DNA of 64,000 nt from Algoriphagus sp. (GTDB lineage Bacteria; Bacteroidota; Bacteroidia; Cytophagales; Cyclobacteriaceae): NCBI RefSeq assembly GCF_029254265.1, contig NZ_JAQWXX010000025.1, positions 108,573-172,572 on the forward strand, read 5' to 3'. Numbering within the stretch: position 1 is the first letter of the stretch; every line of letters begins with the position of its first letter. The notes below the pieces were generated by a model. That model was not told the DNA's origin. It did not search any database and was given only the letters and a program-made list of their open reading frames with translations. Below are positions 1-9,220 of the stretch, in pieces. The position numbers and the translations under genes are program-made.

Positions 1-1
1 G

Positions 2-214
2 GAGTTAGTAGATATAGACCTCTTGGAAGAGGAGGATTACCAAATTATCAAATCCCATATAAAGCGACACGTCAAACTTACTCATTCAGGGCTCGGCCAA
101 AAATTCCTGGATAATTGGGAAGAAACAAAAGAGAAGTTTATCAAAGTAATCCCTAGAGATTATAAAGCGGTTTTACAAAAAAGAGCATTAGAACAATCAA
201 AATCATTGGTGTAA
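2..214 (+). CDS. gltB: Glutamate synthase (NADPH) large subunit, C-terminal tail, cut by window edge
   Basis: Open from the first base of the window with no start, so only the last 70 residues of a roughly 1500-residue protein are present. The tail pattern (KSHIKRHVKLTHSG, then LDNWEE, then FIKVIPRDYKAVL) matches the usual GltB C-terminus. GltB carries the amidotransferase and FMN/Fe-S parts of glutamate synthase, which makes two glutamates from glutamine and 2-oxoglutarate. The stop lies one base before the gltD start, the normal gltBD operon order, which strongly supports the call despite the short fragment. Confidence 0.85.
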   Translation, partial: ELVDIDLLEEEDYQIIKSHIKRHVKLTHSGLGQKFLDNWEETKEKFIKVIPRDYKAVLQKRALEQSKSLV

Positions 215-215
215 G

Positions 216-1694
216 ATGGGAGCGAAAGAAGGATTTATTCAATTTAAAAGAGAAACTCCTGTAGCCAGAGACCCAAAAGAACGGGTGGGAGACTACAAGG
301 AAATATATGAGCCGTTTTCTGGTGAGCAATTAAACCATCAGGCGGCGCGATGTATGGATTGTGGAGTTCCATTTTGCCATAATGGCTGTCCATTGGGAAA
401 TGTAATCCCCGATTTCAATGATGCTGTTTATAATCAAGAATGGGAAGAGGCAATCACGATTTTACGAAGTACAAATAATTTCCCAGAGTTTACCGGCAGA
501 ATCTGCCCAGCTCCCTGTGAGGCAAGCTGTGTGTTAGGAATCAATAAAGATCCAGTGGCTATTGAATTGATCGAGAAAAATATAGCAGAAAAAGCGTATG
601 AACTCGGTCTAATCAAAGCTAACCCACCAAAAACCAGAACAGGAAAATCTGTTGGAGTAATTGGTTCAGGTCCTGCTGGACTAGCTGCTGCAGATCAATT
701 GAATCAGGCTGGTCATGAGGTCACTGTTTTTGAAAAAGATTCCAAACCTGGGGGATTACTTCGATACGGAATTCCTGATTTCAAATTAGAAAAATGGGTG
801 ATCGACCGAAGAATCGATTTTATGAAGCAAGAAGGAGTGATCTTTTCCTGTGACACAGAGGTCGGCTTTAATATCAAGGCTGAGAACATTCTCCGAAATT
901 TTGATGCAGTCGTATTGGCTACAGGAGCGGCTCAACCCAGAGCACTAAATATCAAAGGAGACGATTTAAAGGGAGTTCATTTTGCGATGGAGTTTCTAGG
1001 AAAACAGAATCAGGTGATCGGTGGTGAAATTGATGAAAACCCAATTTCTGCCAAAGGAAAGCATGTCATCGTAATTGGCGGGGGAGATACTGGAAGTGAT
1101 TGTATTGGCACTTCTAATCGCCATGGCGCTGCTTCGATCACTCAATTGGAGCTTTTGCCAAAACCTCCGCAAAAAAGAAACACCTTAAATCCTTGGCCGG
1201 AATGGCCTATGACTTTGAAAACTTCCAGCTCACATGAAGAAGGGGCAGAGCGAGTATTTTCCATTCTCACCAAAGAGTTTATTGGAAATGAAGCTGGGGA
1301 GGTTGTTGGACTTAAGCTTGTGGATTTGGAGTGGAAAGATCTTGGTGGAAGAATGGGATTTGAGGAAATTCCCGGAACAGAACGGGAAGTTCCTTGTGAT
1401 TTGGCATTTTTAGCAATTGGCTATACAGGCCCGGCTCAAAATGGTTTACTCGAGGCATTCCAAGTAGATACCATGGAAAACACATTGCCAAAATCGAAAA
1501 ATTACAAAAGCAGTAACGGAAAAGTATTCTTAGCCGGAGATATGCGTAGAGGTCAATCACTTGTAGTTTGGGCCATATCAGAGGGAAGAGAAGCTGCTGT
1601 AAATGTGGATGAATACCTTATGGGAAGCTCCATGCTTCCACAGAAAGACGAGTCCTTTTTCCATGTGGAGGATGAAATAGCAAATGCTGGATAA
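216..1694 (+). CDS. gltD: Glutamate synthase small subunit
   Basis: 492 residues, the normal length for GltD. It passes electrons from NAD(P)H through FAD and Fe-S clusters to GltB for glutamate synthesis in the cytoplasm. Visible features are N-terminal Fe-S cysteines at residues 46, 49, 54, 58 and again at 97, 101, 105; a first dinucleotide fold with GSGPAGLAAA near residue 150; a second with GGGDTGSDC near residue 290; and a C-terminal FLAGDMRRGQSLVVWAI motif that closes the FAD site. It starts one base after the gltB stop, so the two are translationally coupled. A strong terminator follows. Nothing is unusual. Confidence 0.96.
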   Translation: MGAKEGFIQFKRETPVARDPKERVGDYKEIYEPFSGEQLNHQAARCMDCGVPFCHNGCPLGNVIPDFNDAVYNQEWEEAITILRSTNNFPEFTGRICPAPCEASCVLGINKDPVAIELIEKNIAEKAYELGLIKANPPKTRTGKSVGVIGSGPAGLAAADQLNQAGHEVTVFEKDSKPGGLLRYGIPDFKLEKWVIDRRIDFMKQEGVIFSCDTEVGFNIKAENILRNFDAVVLATGAAQPRALNIKGDDLKGVHFAMEFLGKQNQVIGGEIDENPISAKGKHVIVIGGGDTGSDCIGTSNRHGAASITQLELLPKPPQKRNTLNPWPEWPMTLKTSSSHEEGAERVFSILTKEFIGNEAGEVVGLKLVDLEWKDLGGRMGFEEIPGTEREVPCDLAFLAIGYTGPAQNGLLEAFQVDTMENTLPKSKNYKSSNGKVFLAGDMRRGQSLVVWAISEGREAAVNVDEYLMGSSMLPQKDESFFHVEDEIANAG

Positions 1695-1721
1695 AGGATG
1701 ATCTCAAAGTTCTGAAAATAC

Positions 1722-1759
1722 AAATGCCCCCTGATTTTGAAACTCTGGGGGCATTTTTT
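1722..1759 (+). terminator. Rho-independent terminator after gltBD
   Basis: Ten-base inverted repeat AAATGCCCCC / GGGGGCATTT with a 15-base loop, followed by a T run. It lies 28 bases after the gltD stop and before the convergent 1778-2206 gene, so it ends the gltBD message. Confidence 0.85.
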
Positions 1760-1777
1760 GCTTATAGAGGCTTTGAT

Positions 1778-2206
1778 TTAATTTCCTCCACCTCTTCGTT
1801 TACGAAACTCATCCCGATCTTCGATCTGACCGCCCGGTCTTCTGCCTCGATCTTTTTGGCTTAGCTTTATTTCTTCCCATTTTCCAAGCTGCTCTTCAGT
1901 CAGTACGGCCTTGATTCGTTCATCTTGCTTTTTCATCTCTTCTCTTCGGGAATCCATTTCCTCTTTTCTAGCTTCGGTTTCTTTCATACGCTCTGCTCGA
2001 TCCTGATCCATTTTTTTGGCTCGTTCGAGATTGATTTCAAGAATTTGCTTTTTCTGATCAGCAGAAAGGCTTAATTCTTCTGCCATTTTCTCAGTCATTT
2101 TCGTCGCCCGTTGCTCTGGGGTTGGTCGCTCGCCACCTCGTTGTTGTGCCATTGCACTTAAGCCGATGAATGCCATCAGACCTAAGGTTAAAATTATTTT
2201 TTTCAT
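1778..2206 (-). CDS. Secreted Spy/CpxP-like (LTxxQ-type) helical protein
   Basis: 142 residues with an N-terminal signal peptide ending near AMAQ. The mature part is almost entirely charged helix rich in Glu, Lys, Arg and Met. It contains two matches to the pattern seen in Spy/CpxP and DUF4890-like periplasmic proteins, LSLSADQKKQILEI and VLTEEQLGKWEEI, separated by a long charged segment. The tail is Arg/Gly rich. By analogy it may be a periplasmic chaperone or stress sensor, but no partner gene is adjacent. It is convergent with gltD and divergent from nothing; its upstream region is AT-rich. The family call is moderate and the function is inferred only. Confidence 0.6.
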   Translation of the reverse strand: MKKIILTLGLMAFIGLSAMAQQRGGERPTPEQRATKMTEKMAEELSLSADQKKQILEINLERAKKMDQDRAERMKETEARKEEMDSRREEMKKQDERIKAVLTEEQLGKWEEIKLSQKDRGRRPGGQIEDRDEFRKRRGGGN

Positions 2207-2365
2207 CTTTTTTGTGGATTAGTTACGAGGGTTAGACCACTGATCCATCTCTAGGTTTAACAGGAACTATCAAAGTGATTGTTAAGAAAACTTAATTATC
2301 TATTTACTTTATCAAGATTCAGAAATCTCTTAATCCCATCGCCAGTGCTTCTTAAGCATTAAAAA

Positions 2366-3697
2366 TTATCTTTCCTCAATCAATTCTTTTCGCTCACTTT
2401 CTTTGACATATTTTGGCTTGATTAAGAGACGCAAACTCGGATCAAAACTGAGGTAATTCCAAGACCAGTTTAAAAATACAAACAGTCTGTTTTTTACTCC
2501 GAGAATAGCCATGAGATGAACAAACAACCAAGTTAACCAGGCAAATAAGCCCTGGAATTTGATAAAAGGAAGATCTACTACCGCGAGTTTTCTTCCCACT
2601 GTCGCCATAGACCCAAGATCTTTGTATCGAAAAGGCTTTGGATCATGACCTTTTGTAATTTGAAATAAATTTTTTGCCAGATGCTCTGCCTGTTGGAGTG
2701 CGACCTGAGCTACTTGAGGATGTCCTTTAGGATGTTCTTCATTCATTATAAGGCTGATATCGCCTAGTGCAAAGACATTTGGAAACCCCTTGACCTCGGA
2801 ATATTCATTGACGATTAATCGACCATTTGGGGCATAGGATTCTTTTGGAAATCCGGCTATTAGATTTGGCTTTATTCCCGCAGCCCATAGCAAAGTCTGA
2901 GTTTCCAAAAAAACATCTCCTTCCAAAGTCACAATCTGCCCATCATAGTCTTTGACCAATGTCTTAAGCATCACTTCGACACCAAGTTTCTTCAAATATT
3001 TCAGTGCATGATCCTGAGATTCCTTAGACATCGGCCCTAAAAGAACAGGCCCCGCTTCAATCAGGACCACTTTCATATTATGAAAATTGAGCTGAGGATA
3101 ATCCTTTGGAAGTACATTATTTCGTAACTCAGCGATGGCTCCTGCAAGTTCTACTCCGGTAGGCCCGCCACCTACGATGACTACATTCATCAGGTGCTTC
3201 CGATGTTCTACTTTCTCGATATTGATCGCCCGCTCATAGTTGGAAATAATTTTATTTCGGATATACAAAGCCTCCGAGACGGTCTTCATCGGCGTTGCAT
3301 AGTATTCAATACTTTTATTTCCAAAGTAATTGGTGTCTGCCCCCATTGCCAAGACCAAGTAATCATAATCTACAAAACCTTCATTGGTGTACAGTTTTTT
3401 CTTTTCCGGATCAAAATGACTCACCTCGGCCATCCGAAAGGTCACATTTTCGGCATGATGGAAGATTTTGCGAAGCGGAAAAGAAATTGCGCTTGGCTCC
3501 AAACCTGCTGTTGCTACTTGATAGAAAAGGGGTTGAAATTGATGGTAATTATTCTTGTCAAGAAGAATCACCTGAAAATCCTTGTTCATCAATTTCCTGG
3601 CAAGTTTCAAACCTGCAAAACCAGCACCGACAATAACTACTTTAGGAAAATTCGAGGAGGGTATATTTGGGATATGATGGGAGTCGGAAGAATTCAT
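2366..3697 (-). CDS. ndh: Type II NADH dehydrogenase (NDH-2)
   Basis: 443 residues, typical of NDH-2, a single-subunit flavoprotein that oxidises NADH and reduces quinone at the inner membrane face without pumping protons. The FAD-binding VIVGAGFAGLKLARKL motif is near residue 20. The NADH-binding VVIVGGGPTGVELAGAIAEL motif is near residue 172. NVFALGDIS near residue 310 closes the FAD site. A hydrophobic region around residues 375-425 (FAWLTWLFVHLMAILG) fits the C-terminal membrane anchor. The gene stands alone between a small secreted protein and yebC. No complex I genes are in the window, so its share of NADH oxidation cannot be judged. Confidence 0.93.
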   Translation of the reverse strand: MNSSDSHHIPNIPSSNFPKVVIVGAGFAGLKLARKLMNKDFQVILLDKNNYHQFQPLFYQVATAGLEPSAISFPLRKIFHHAENVTFRMAEVSHFDPEKKKLYTNEGFVDYDYLVLAMGADTNYFGNKSIEYYATPMKTVSEALYIRNKIISNYERAINIEKVEHRKHLMNVVIVGGGPTGVELAGAIAELRNNVLPKDYPQLNFHNMKVVLIEAGPVLLGPMSKESQDHALKYLKKLGVEVMLKTLVKDYDGQIVTLEGDVFLETQTLLWAAGIKPNLIAGFPKESYAPNGRLIVNEYSEVKGFPNVFALGDISLIMNEEHPKGHPQVAQVALQQAEHLAKNLFQITKGHDPKPFRYKDLGSMATVGRKLAVVDLPFIKFQGLFAWLTWLFVHLMAILGVKNRLFVFLNWSWNYLSFDPSLRLLIKPKYVKESERKELIEER

Positions 3698-3895
3698 AAG
3701 AGTATATGTTTAAAAAAGCTAACGATAAATCCAGCAACTAGGGTCTAAGAAAGGGAAGTAATTTCATGCTGAGCCCTGAAATCCGGACCATTTGGAGTTT
3801 AGAAGAATATTTTGATGAAAAGTCACCATTGAAAAGAAGCATTTCTGCCTAAATGAAAAGATTTGCTATTTTTACCCACCAAATAAAAGAGATCC

Positions 3896-4603
3896 ATGGG
3901 AAGAGCATTTGAGTTCAGAAAAGAACGAAAATTCAAAAGATGGGACAAAATGTCCAAGGTATTTACCCGATTGGGTAAAGAAATCGTAATGGCGGTCAAA
4001 TCTGGAGGCCCAGACCCTGCTTCCAATCCACGACTTCGGACCATCATGCAAAATGCCAAAGGTGCTCAAATGCCTAAGGATAGGATCGAAGCTGCAATCA
4101 AACGCGCATCGAACAAGGATGAGAAGGATTTTGAAGAAATGGTGTACGAAGGCTACGGACCCTTTGGGATTGCAGTCATTGTAGAGACCTCCACCGATAA
4201 TATCAACCGAACGGTAGCCAATGTTCGTAGTTATTTTTCCAAAGCCGGAGGATCACTTGGCACTTCTGGATCGGTAAGCTTTATGTTTGATCGCAAAGCA
4301 GTATTCAGATTTGCGAAAGGTGATTTTGATTTGGAAGAATTAGAATTCGAATTAATTGATTTCGGATTGGTTGATATCGATGAAAATGAAGGAGAAATCT
4401 TCGTTTACACCGAATTTGAGGACTTTGGAACCATGCAAAAAGCATTGGAAGAGAAAAATATAGAAATCATCAGTGCAGATTTTCAGCGCTTCCCAACTAC
4501 CCTGACGGAATTGACGGAAGAGCAGGAAGAGATCATCCATAAAATGATCGAAAAAATGGAAGAGGATGATGATGTCAATCAAATATTTACCAACATGGCC
4601 TAG
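3896..4603 (+). CDS. yebC: YebC/PmpR family protein (TACO1 family)
   Basis: 235 residues, the family length. It opens with MGRAFEFRKERKFKRWDKMSKVFTRLGKEI, the Bacteroidota version of the conserved N-terminal helical domain, and continues with AVKSGGPDPASNPRLR, MPKDRIEAAIKRA and YEGYGPFGIAVIVE, all hallmarks of the family. Members have been reported as DNA-binding regulators and, more recently, as translation factors that help ribosomes through difficult sequences such as proline runs; which applies here is not visible. It is followed 21 bases later by the YjjX-like gene, probably co-transcribed. Confidence 0.92.
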   Translation: MGRAFEFRKERKFKRWDKMSKVFTRLGKEIVMAVKSGGPDPASNPRLRTIMQNAKGAQMPKDRIEAAIKRASNKDEKDFEEMVYEGYGPFGIAVIVETSTDNINRTVANVRSYFSKAGGSLGTSGSVSFMFDRKAVFRFAKGDFDLEELEFELIDFGLVDIDENEGEIFVYTEFEDFGTMQKALEEKNIEIISADFQRFPTTLTELTEEQEEIIHKMIEKMEEDDDVNQIFTNMA

Positions 4604-4624
4604 GCGTAAGCCAAGCCTTTTTCT

Positions 4625-5191
4625 ATGATATTCCCCAAAAGACAAAATTTCCAAGCTTCTGAAAAAGCATTAATCATTGTAGGAAGCAAAAATCCCGTAA
4701 AAATTTCCTGTACCGAATTAGCTTTTACAGAAGCCTTCAAGCAAGGCTTTATCGTAAATGGAGTGAATGTCTCTTCCATGGTTTCTGACCAGCCTAGAGG
4801 AGATGAAGAGACTTTTTTAGGGGCAAAAAACAGAGCCCTAAATTCAAAATCAATCTTTCCGGAAGCAGATTATTGGGTGGGAATAGAGGGAGGAATTGCA
4901 GAAGACACGTTAGGAATGAACGCTTTTGCCTGGGTCTATATCGAAAACAAATCTGGAAAAGTGGGTTACTCGAAAACCGGGGTCTTCTACCTTCCAAAAG
5001 CGATTGCTGATTTGGTAAACTCCGGAATAGAATTGGGGGATGCAGATGATCAGTTTTTTTCGAAAGAAAACTCCAAACAATCCGGAGGATCAGTAGGGAT
5101 TTTAACTAATGGAGTTTTAAACCGGGAATCATATTATCAGCAGGCAATTATTTTAGCATTGATCCCAATTATCAAGGAAAATTTGTATTAA
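4625..5191 (+). CDS. yjjX: Non-canonical purine NTP phosphatase, YjjX family (inosine/xanthosine triphosphatase)
   Basis: 188 residues; E. coli YjjX is about 170, and the extra length is an N-terminal extension before ALIIVGSKNPVKISCTELAF, the phosphate-binding start of the fold. Other matches are SDQPRGDEETFLGAKNRA, YWVGIEGGI and the C-terminal GGSVGILTNGVLNRESYYQQA, which is highly typical. The enzyme hydrolyses ITP and XTP and so keeps deaminated purines out of nucleic acids. It lies 21 bases after yebC on the same strand. The ATG at 4625 is the only start upstream of the conserved part. Confidence 0.85.
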   Translation: MIFPKRQNFQASEKALIIVGSKNPVKISCTELAFTEAFKQGFIVNGVNVSSMVSDQPRGDEETFLGAKNRALNSKSIFPEADYWVGIEGGIAEDTLGMNAFAWVYIENKSGKVGYSKTGVFYLPKAIADLVNSGIELGDADDQFFSKENSKQSGGSVGILTNGVLNRESYYQQAIILALIPIIKENLY

Positions 5192-5366
5192 GTCGGCCGT
5201 TTATGTAAAAAAAAATTAAGGAACAGTAAATTATTAAAATAAAATTCTGAATTGTTTGCAAATTCTTAAATAATTATTTCTTTAAGAAAAGATTAAAAGA
5301 TAGCCTTAAAATTATAAATCTTACCTCAGTAATAGTTGCTTAAATCACCCTACCCTTAAGTAGCAG

Positions 5367-5395
5367 TAGACCTCCTTCCGGAGGTCTATTTTTTT
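5367..5395 (+). terminator. Strong stem-loop plus T run between yjjX and the convergent gene
   Basis: Perfect nine-base stem TAGACCTCC / GGAGGTCTA with a TTCC tetraloop, then a run of seven T on the plus strand. It lies about 175 bases past the yjjX stop and overlaps the stop codon of the convergent 5386-6375 gene. The long gap to yjjX leaves open that it ends a separate short transcript. Confidence 0.8.
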
Positions 5396-6375
5396 AGGTT
5401 CACCATGAAATTTTTCAAAGCTTGCCTCCAATCCGGATCAGCATCCCATTCAGGGCCTATATATAATTCATCTCTTACGAGGAGTTTGATGTAGTATTTC
5501 ACAACCGTTCGGGAATTAGTCTCGGAAGGGATTACTTCCAACCCCATACTTTCCATGAGATCAGCCTCGCGGCCTTCTACTTTTACTAATAGGAATTGGA
5601 CCCTGTCTTGAACCAATTCCTCGTTCGTTTTGGCTTCTGTCAGCCACTCCACGGGATAGGGATATTCCTGCTTAAGGATTTCCTCGATTCCTGATTTTTG
5701 TGCGGCTTGCTCAGCTAGAATAGTTTCTTGTGATTTGCCATAATTATCATATTTAAAATAACTCAGCAGACCTGTTTGTGCAGATGATCCTTCAATTGGA
5801 ATCCCAAGTTTGAACACGTCCAAATTGAGCGGATTTCGAGGAATAAACTTCTGAGCAGAAACCGCCTCCTGAGTGCTGATGGATAAAAACTCGGGCACAT
5901 CAAGTACCAGTAGATTTTTAGATTTTTGACCTTGTCCTATAGCTGCGAAATTCGCTCCTGCTTGATCATAATCAGTACCAACAGCACCAAAGAGATTTGT
6001 AGAAGTAATAATTGTTCCATCACCGGAAAATTCCCCGGCATGTATGCTAGTTTGTGCTTTTTGCCTGGTTACGAGAATTATATTTTTTACAAGTCGAGTC
6101 TGGAATGCTTTAGCATAATCAGCTTGAATCTCCTCCGAAAGTGTGACTTGCTCCAGCTCAAAGTACGCTACCGGATCCGCTCCGGCCTCGACCAAACTAG
6201 TATGAACACTATCCGCCAATTGTTTCCAAGACATTGCTGGTCTAGCACCAGGATCTACAGATACTAAAACCACTGATTTACCATCAAAAAAAGACTGCGG
6301 AATCGTCCCTTGCGCAAAGAGTGCATTTGGCAAAAAGAAAGCGATTATCAATAGTAAACTCGTGAATTTCATCAA
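5386..6375 (-). CDS. Secreted protein of unknown function
   Basis: 329 residues with a clear signal peptide (hydrophobic stretch LLLIIAFFLPNALFAQ) and no later membrane span. I do not recognise the family. The mature protein starts with a segment that looks alpha/beta (KSVVLVSVDPGARPAMSWKQ), has a central Gly/Ser/Thr-rich stretch, and an acidic C-terminal third containing VKYYIKLLVRDELYIGP and a Trp/Asp-rich WDADPDWRQ end. No catalytic motif stands out. It is divergent from the M28 peptidase at 6442, so the two may share a 66-base control region. Function is not assignable from sequence; a periplasmic or outer-membrane-associated role is inferred from the signal only. Confidence 0.65.
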   Translation of the reverse strand: MMKFTSLLLIIAFFLPNALFAQGTIPQSFFDGKSVVLVSVDPGARPAMSWKQLADSVHTSLVEAGADPVAYFELEQVTLSEEIQADYAKAFQTRLVKNIILVTRQKAQTSIHAGEFSGDGTIITSTNLFGAVGTDYDQAGANFAAIGQGQKSKNLLVLDVPEFLSISTQEAVSAQKFIPRNPLNLDVFKLGIPIEGSSAQTGLLSYFKYDNYGKSQETILAEQAAQKSGIEEILKQEYPYPVEWLTEAKTNEELVQDRVQFLLVKVEGREADLMESMGLEVIPSETNSRTVVKYYIKLLVRDELYIGPEWDADPDWRQALKNFMVNLKK

Positions 6376-6441
6376 TGGAAATCGTAGATTCGTTTTGGTA
6401 ATTAATAGTACGAATATACATAACGCAAAATACTTCCTTAG

Positions 6442-7371
6442 ATGGTATCACCAACCAAATCAGTTTTAAGTTTTTTATTTGTATTTATCATCGGCTTTGC
6501 TTCGGGTCAATCGATCGATGATCAAAAACTACTTCAAACTATAGAATACCTCTCATCTGATAAACTTGAGGGCAGAAAAACCTTAAGCGAAGGAAATAAA
6601 GAAGCACAAGAATTTATACGTGAGGAATTTAAATCTTTGGATTTAAGCACCCATTATGCTAAATATTTTCAAAAATTCACTTTTGAAAATCGGAGAGAAC
6701 GGCAAAAATATGAGGATGCTACTAATGTGGTGGCCTTTATCCCTGGCAAGGATTCCCGTAAAATTATAGTCATCACTGCACACTACGACCATGTGGGAAT
6801 CGGACGTAAGAATTCTTCCGGAGACTCGATTTATAATGGGGCTGATGATAATGCATCAGGCACAGCAGCTTTATTGGCATTTGCAGCCTATTTCAAAGAG
6901 AACCAACCTAAGCATCCTATTATTTTTGCCGCATTGGATGGAGAGGAAATGGGCTTGCAAGGAGCAAAGGCACTTCTGAATGATTTTCCTTTCCCTATTG
7001 AAGATATTTTGATAAACATCAATATGGACATGATCTCTAGAAATGAAAACGGGGAGCTATATGCATCAGGGACGTACTATAATCCTTATCTGAAACCAAT
7101 TTTAGAAAACGCTTCTAAAGGATCAAACCCTGTTTTAAAATTTGGACATGACGAACCAAATACCGGTAGGGACAATTGGACTCAATCATCAGACCACGGT
7201 CCATTTTTCGATCAAAAGATCCCTCATATTTATTTTGGAGTGGAAGATCACGATGACTATCACAAACCAAGCGATGAGTTTGGGAATATAGATCAGGCAT
7301 TCTATGTCAATGCTACCAATCTGATTCTGAAATGTATTTTAGCTTTAGATGCTGAATTACCCAAAGAATAG
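6442..7371 (+). CDS. Secreted M28 family zinc aminopeptidase
   Basis: 309 residues with a signal peptide (LSFLFVFIIGFASGQ). The metal site of family M28 is complete: ITAHYDHVG (His, first zinc), NGADDNASGTAALL (bridging Asp), ALDGEEMGLQGA (catalytic Glu followed by ligand Glu), NMDMI (Asp) and a late His in HDDYHKPSDE. The family removes N-terminal amino acids from peptides using two zinc ions. The protein would act in the periplasm or outside the cell, supplying amino acids. It is monocistronic and lies 70 bases before the CLC gene. Confidence 0.92.
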   Translation: MVSPTKSVLSFLFVFIIGFASGQSIDDQKLLQTIEYLSSDKLEGRKTLSEGNKEAQEFIREEFKSLDLSTHYAKYFQKFTFENRRERQKYEDATNVVAFIPGKDSRKIIVITAHYDHVGIGRKNSSGDSIYNGADDNASGTAALLAFAAYFKENQPKHPIIFAALDGEEMGLQGAKALLNDFPFPIEDILININMDMISRNENGELYASGTYYNPYLKPILENASKGSNPVLKFGHDEPNTGRDNWTQSSDHGPFFDQKIPHIYFGVEDHDDYHKPSDEFGNIDQAFYVNATNLILKCILALDAELPKE

Positions 7372-7441
7372 CCCAAATATTTCTAATTGGGTATCATCTT
7401 GAGTACTTTAGTCACTTGTAGTTTTTTACCGATAAAAACCT

Positions 7442-9220
7442 TTGGCTAAATCAGATTTCATTACTAAGCTTTTGATCTGGCGGCTCAGACACATGAGCAA
7501 CCAGTCATTTATCCTTATCCTTAGCGGGATTATTGGGATAATTTCTGGCTTAGCCGCTGTGATTTTGAAAGAATCTGTTCATGCTATACAACACTTCCTG
7601 ACGGAGGATTTTTATACAGAGTATGCCAATTTCCTTTATATTCTTTATCCAATTATCGGTATCACTGCTGCTTATATTGTAGGAAAATACATTTTTAAAG
7701 ATGTGGGAGGTCATGGAATAGCTGATGTGCTATTTACGATTTCTAAGAAGCAGAGTATTATTCCTGCAGTAAAAACGTACAGCAGGGTATTTACTTCGGC
7801 ATTGACAGTTGGCTTTGGGGGATCAGTAGGGCTGGAAGCTCCCATGCTGGTGACAGGCTCTGCAATAGGCTCGAATGTAGGCTTGCTTGTTCATTTGAAT
7901 GCCAAGAAAAGAACATTACTTATAGGCTGTGGAGCCGCAGGGGCAATTTCAGCCATCTTTGGCGCCCCAATTGGTGCAGTGATTTTTGCAATTGAGGTTA
8001 TTTTGATGGAAATCAGCACAGCCTCATTTATCCCATTATTGATAGCATCGGTGACTGGATCTCTGACATCTATGGTGCTAATCGGAAATGACCCTGTTTT
8101 CACTTTTGATTTAGAAGGAACTTTTACTGCAGGGCATATGCCTTATTATTTGCTTTTGGGAATTCTTTGCGGTGTTATTTCACTTTATTTCAGCAGAGTG
8201 GTGCGGACCACTGAGCGTCTGATGGAAGGACTGGAAACTCAAGTATTAAGATTACTTTATGGTGGAGCATTGCTAGGATTCATGGTTTTTTTCTTTCCTC
8301 CGATTTATGGAGAGGGCTATGACACGCTTAATCTTTTGATCAACGGAAACTCAGATCAGCTCTTGGATAAAAGCCCCTTTTTCTCTTCTTCAGAGAATCC
8401 TTACTTGATTATTATTTTCCTTTCATTGATTATTCTGGTTAAGCCTATTGCTTCTGCATTGACTTTGAGTGGAGGAGGAAGTGGGGGAATTTTTGCCCCT
8501 TCACTTTACGTAGGAGGTATTGTGGGTTTTGTCTTCGCGTATTCAAAGAATCAACTTGGATTTCATATTCCTTTGCCTCTTGCTCACTTTACCTTAGTGG
8601 CGATGTGTGGAGTAATGGCGGGAGTTCAGCACGCACCTTTGTCTGCGATATTTTTAATTGCTGAGATTACCGGTGGCTATGAGCTGTTCGTGCCTTTGAT
8701 GTTTGTTTCGGCTATTTCCTATATTACTACTACCTATTTTGAAAAAGATAGTCTATACGTGATTCAATTGAAAGAAAAAGGCAGGCAGCTTCCTGAATCT
8801 AAAGATGAAGAATTACTAGACTTAATCAGCATCACCAATGTCATCGAGCGAGATTTGCTTCCAGTTCATCCTGATTCCAAGCTTGGCGACTTGATTGACT
8901 TAGTGAAAATATCCAAACGAAATATTTTCCCGGTGGTCGATGAATATGGGATTCTCCGAGGAATAATTACTCTAGATGATATCCGCGACATTATGTTTGA
9001 TCGAGAAAAACAAGAAACCATTTCCATCAAGGAATTGATGCACAGTCCTCCTGAAATCCTATTGGCTACTGAAAATATGCAAAAAGCAATGGGTAAATTT
9101 GAGCTATCTGGAGCTTGGAATCTTCCTGTAATTGAAGATGGTAAATATTTAGGCTTTGTTTCAAAGTCAAGAATCTTTAATGCCTACCGGAAAAAACTCA
9201 TCAGACAAAAGGAAGATTAA
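7442..9220 (+). CDS. CLC-family chloride channel/transporter with two C-terminal CBS domains
   Basis: 592 residues: about 430 of CLC membrane domain and a cytoplasmic tail with two CBS repeats (around 465-520 and 535-590). The anion-path motifs are GGHGIAD at residues 89-95, GGSVGLEAP with the gating Glu at 132, and GGGSGGIFAPSLYVGG near 345. At the site of the E. coli proton glutamates the sequence is FGAPIGAVIFAIEV, so Glu185 matches E202 but Val186 replaces E203. Channels of the family often have Val there, so uncoupled chloride flow is possible. The usual Ser of GSGIP is His91. The listed start is TTG; an ATG 17 codons later is an alternative. Confidence 0.9.
   Translation: MAKSDFITKLLIWRLRHMSNQSFILILSGIIGIISGLAAVILKESVHAIQHFLTEDFYTEYANFLYILYPIIGITAAYIVGKYIFKDVGGHGIADVLFTISKKQSIIPAVKTYSRVFTSALTVGFGGSVGLEAPMLVTGSAIGSNVGLLVHLNAKKRTLLIGCGAAGAISAIFGAPIGAVIFAIEVILMEISTASFIPLLIASVTGSLTSMVLIGNDPVFTFDLEGTFTAGHMPYYLLLGILCGVISLYFSRVVRTTERLMEGLETQVLRLLYGGALLGFMVFFFPPIYGEGYDTLNLLINGNSDQLLDKSPFFSSSENPYLIIIFLSLIILVKPIASALTLSGGGSGGIFAPSLYVGGIVGFVFAYSKNQLGFHIPLPLAHFTLVAMCGVMAGVQHAPLSAIFLIAEITGGYELFVPLMFVSAISYITTTYFEKDSLYVIQLKEKGRQLPESKDEELLDLISITNVIERDLLPVHPDSKLGDLIDLVKISKRNIFPVVDEYGILRGIITLDDIRDIMFDREKQETISIKELMHSPPEILLATENMQKAMGKFELSGAWNLPVIEDGKYLGFVSKSRIFNAYRKKLIRQKED

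Noticed and set aside
3194..3748. 184-residue frame on the plus strand
   Set aside because: It is a shadow of ndh on the other strand; composition is poor and no motif appears, while ndh shows complete dinucleotide motifs.
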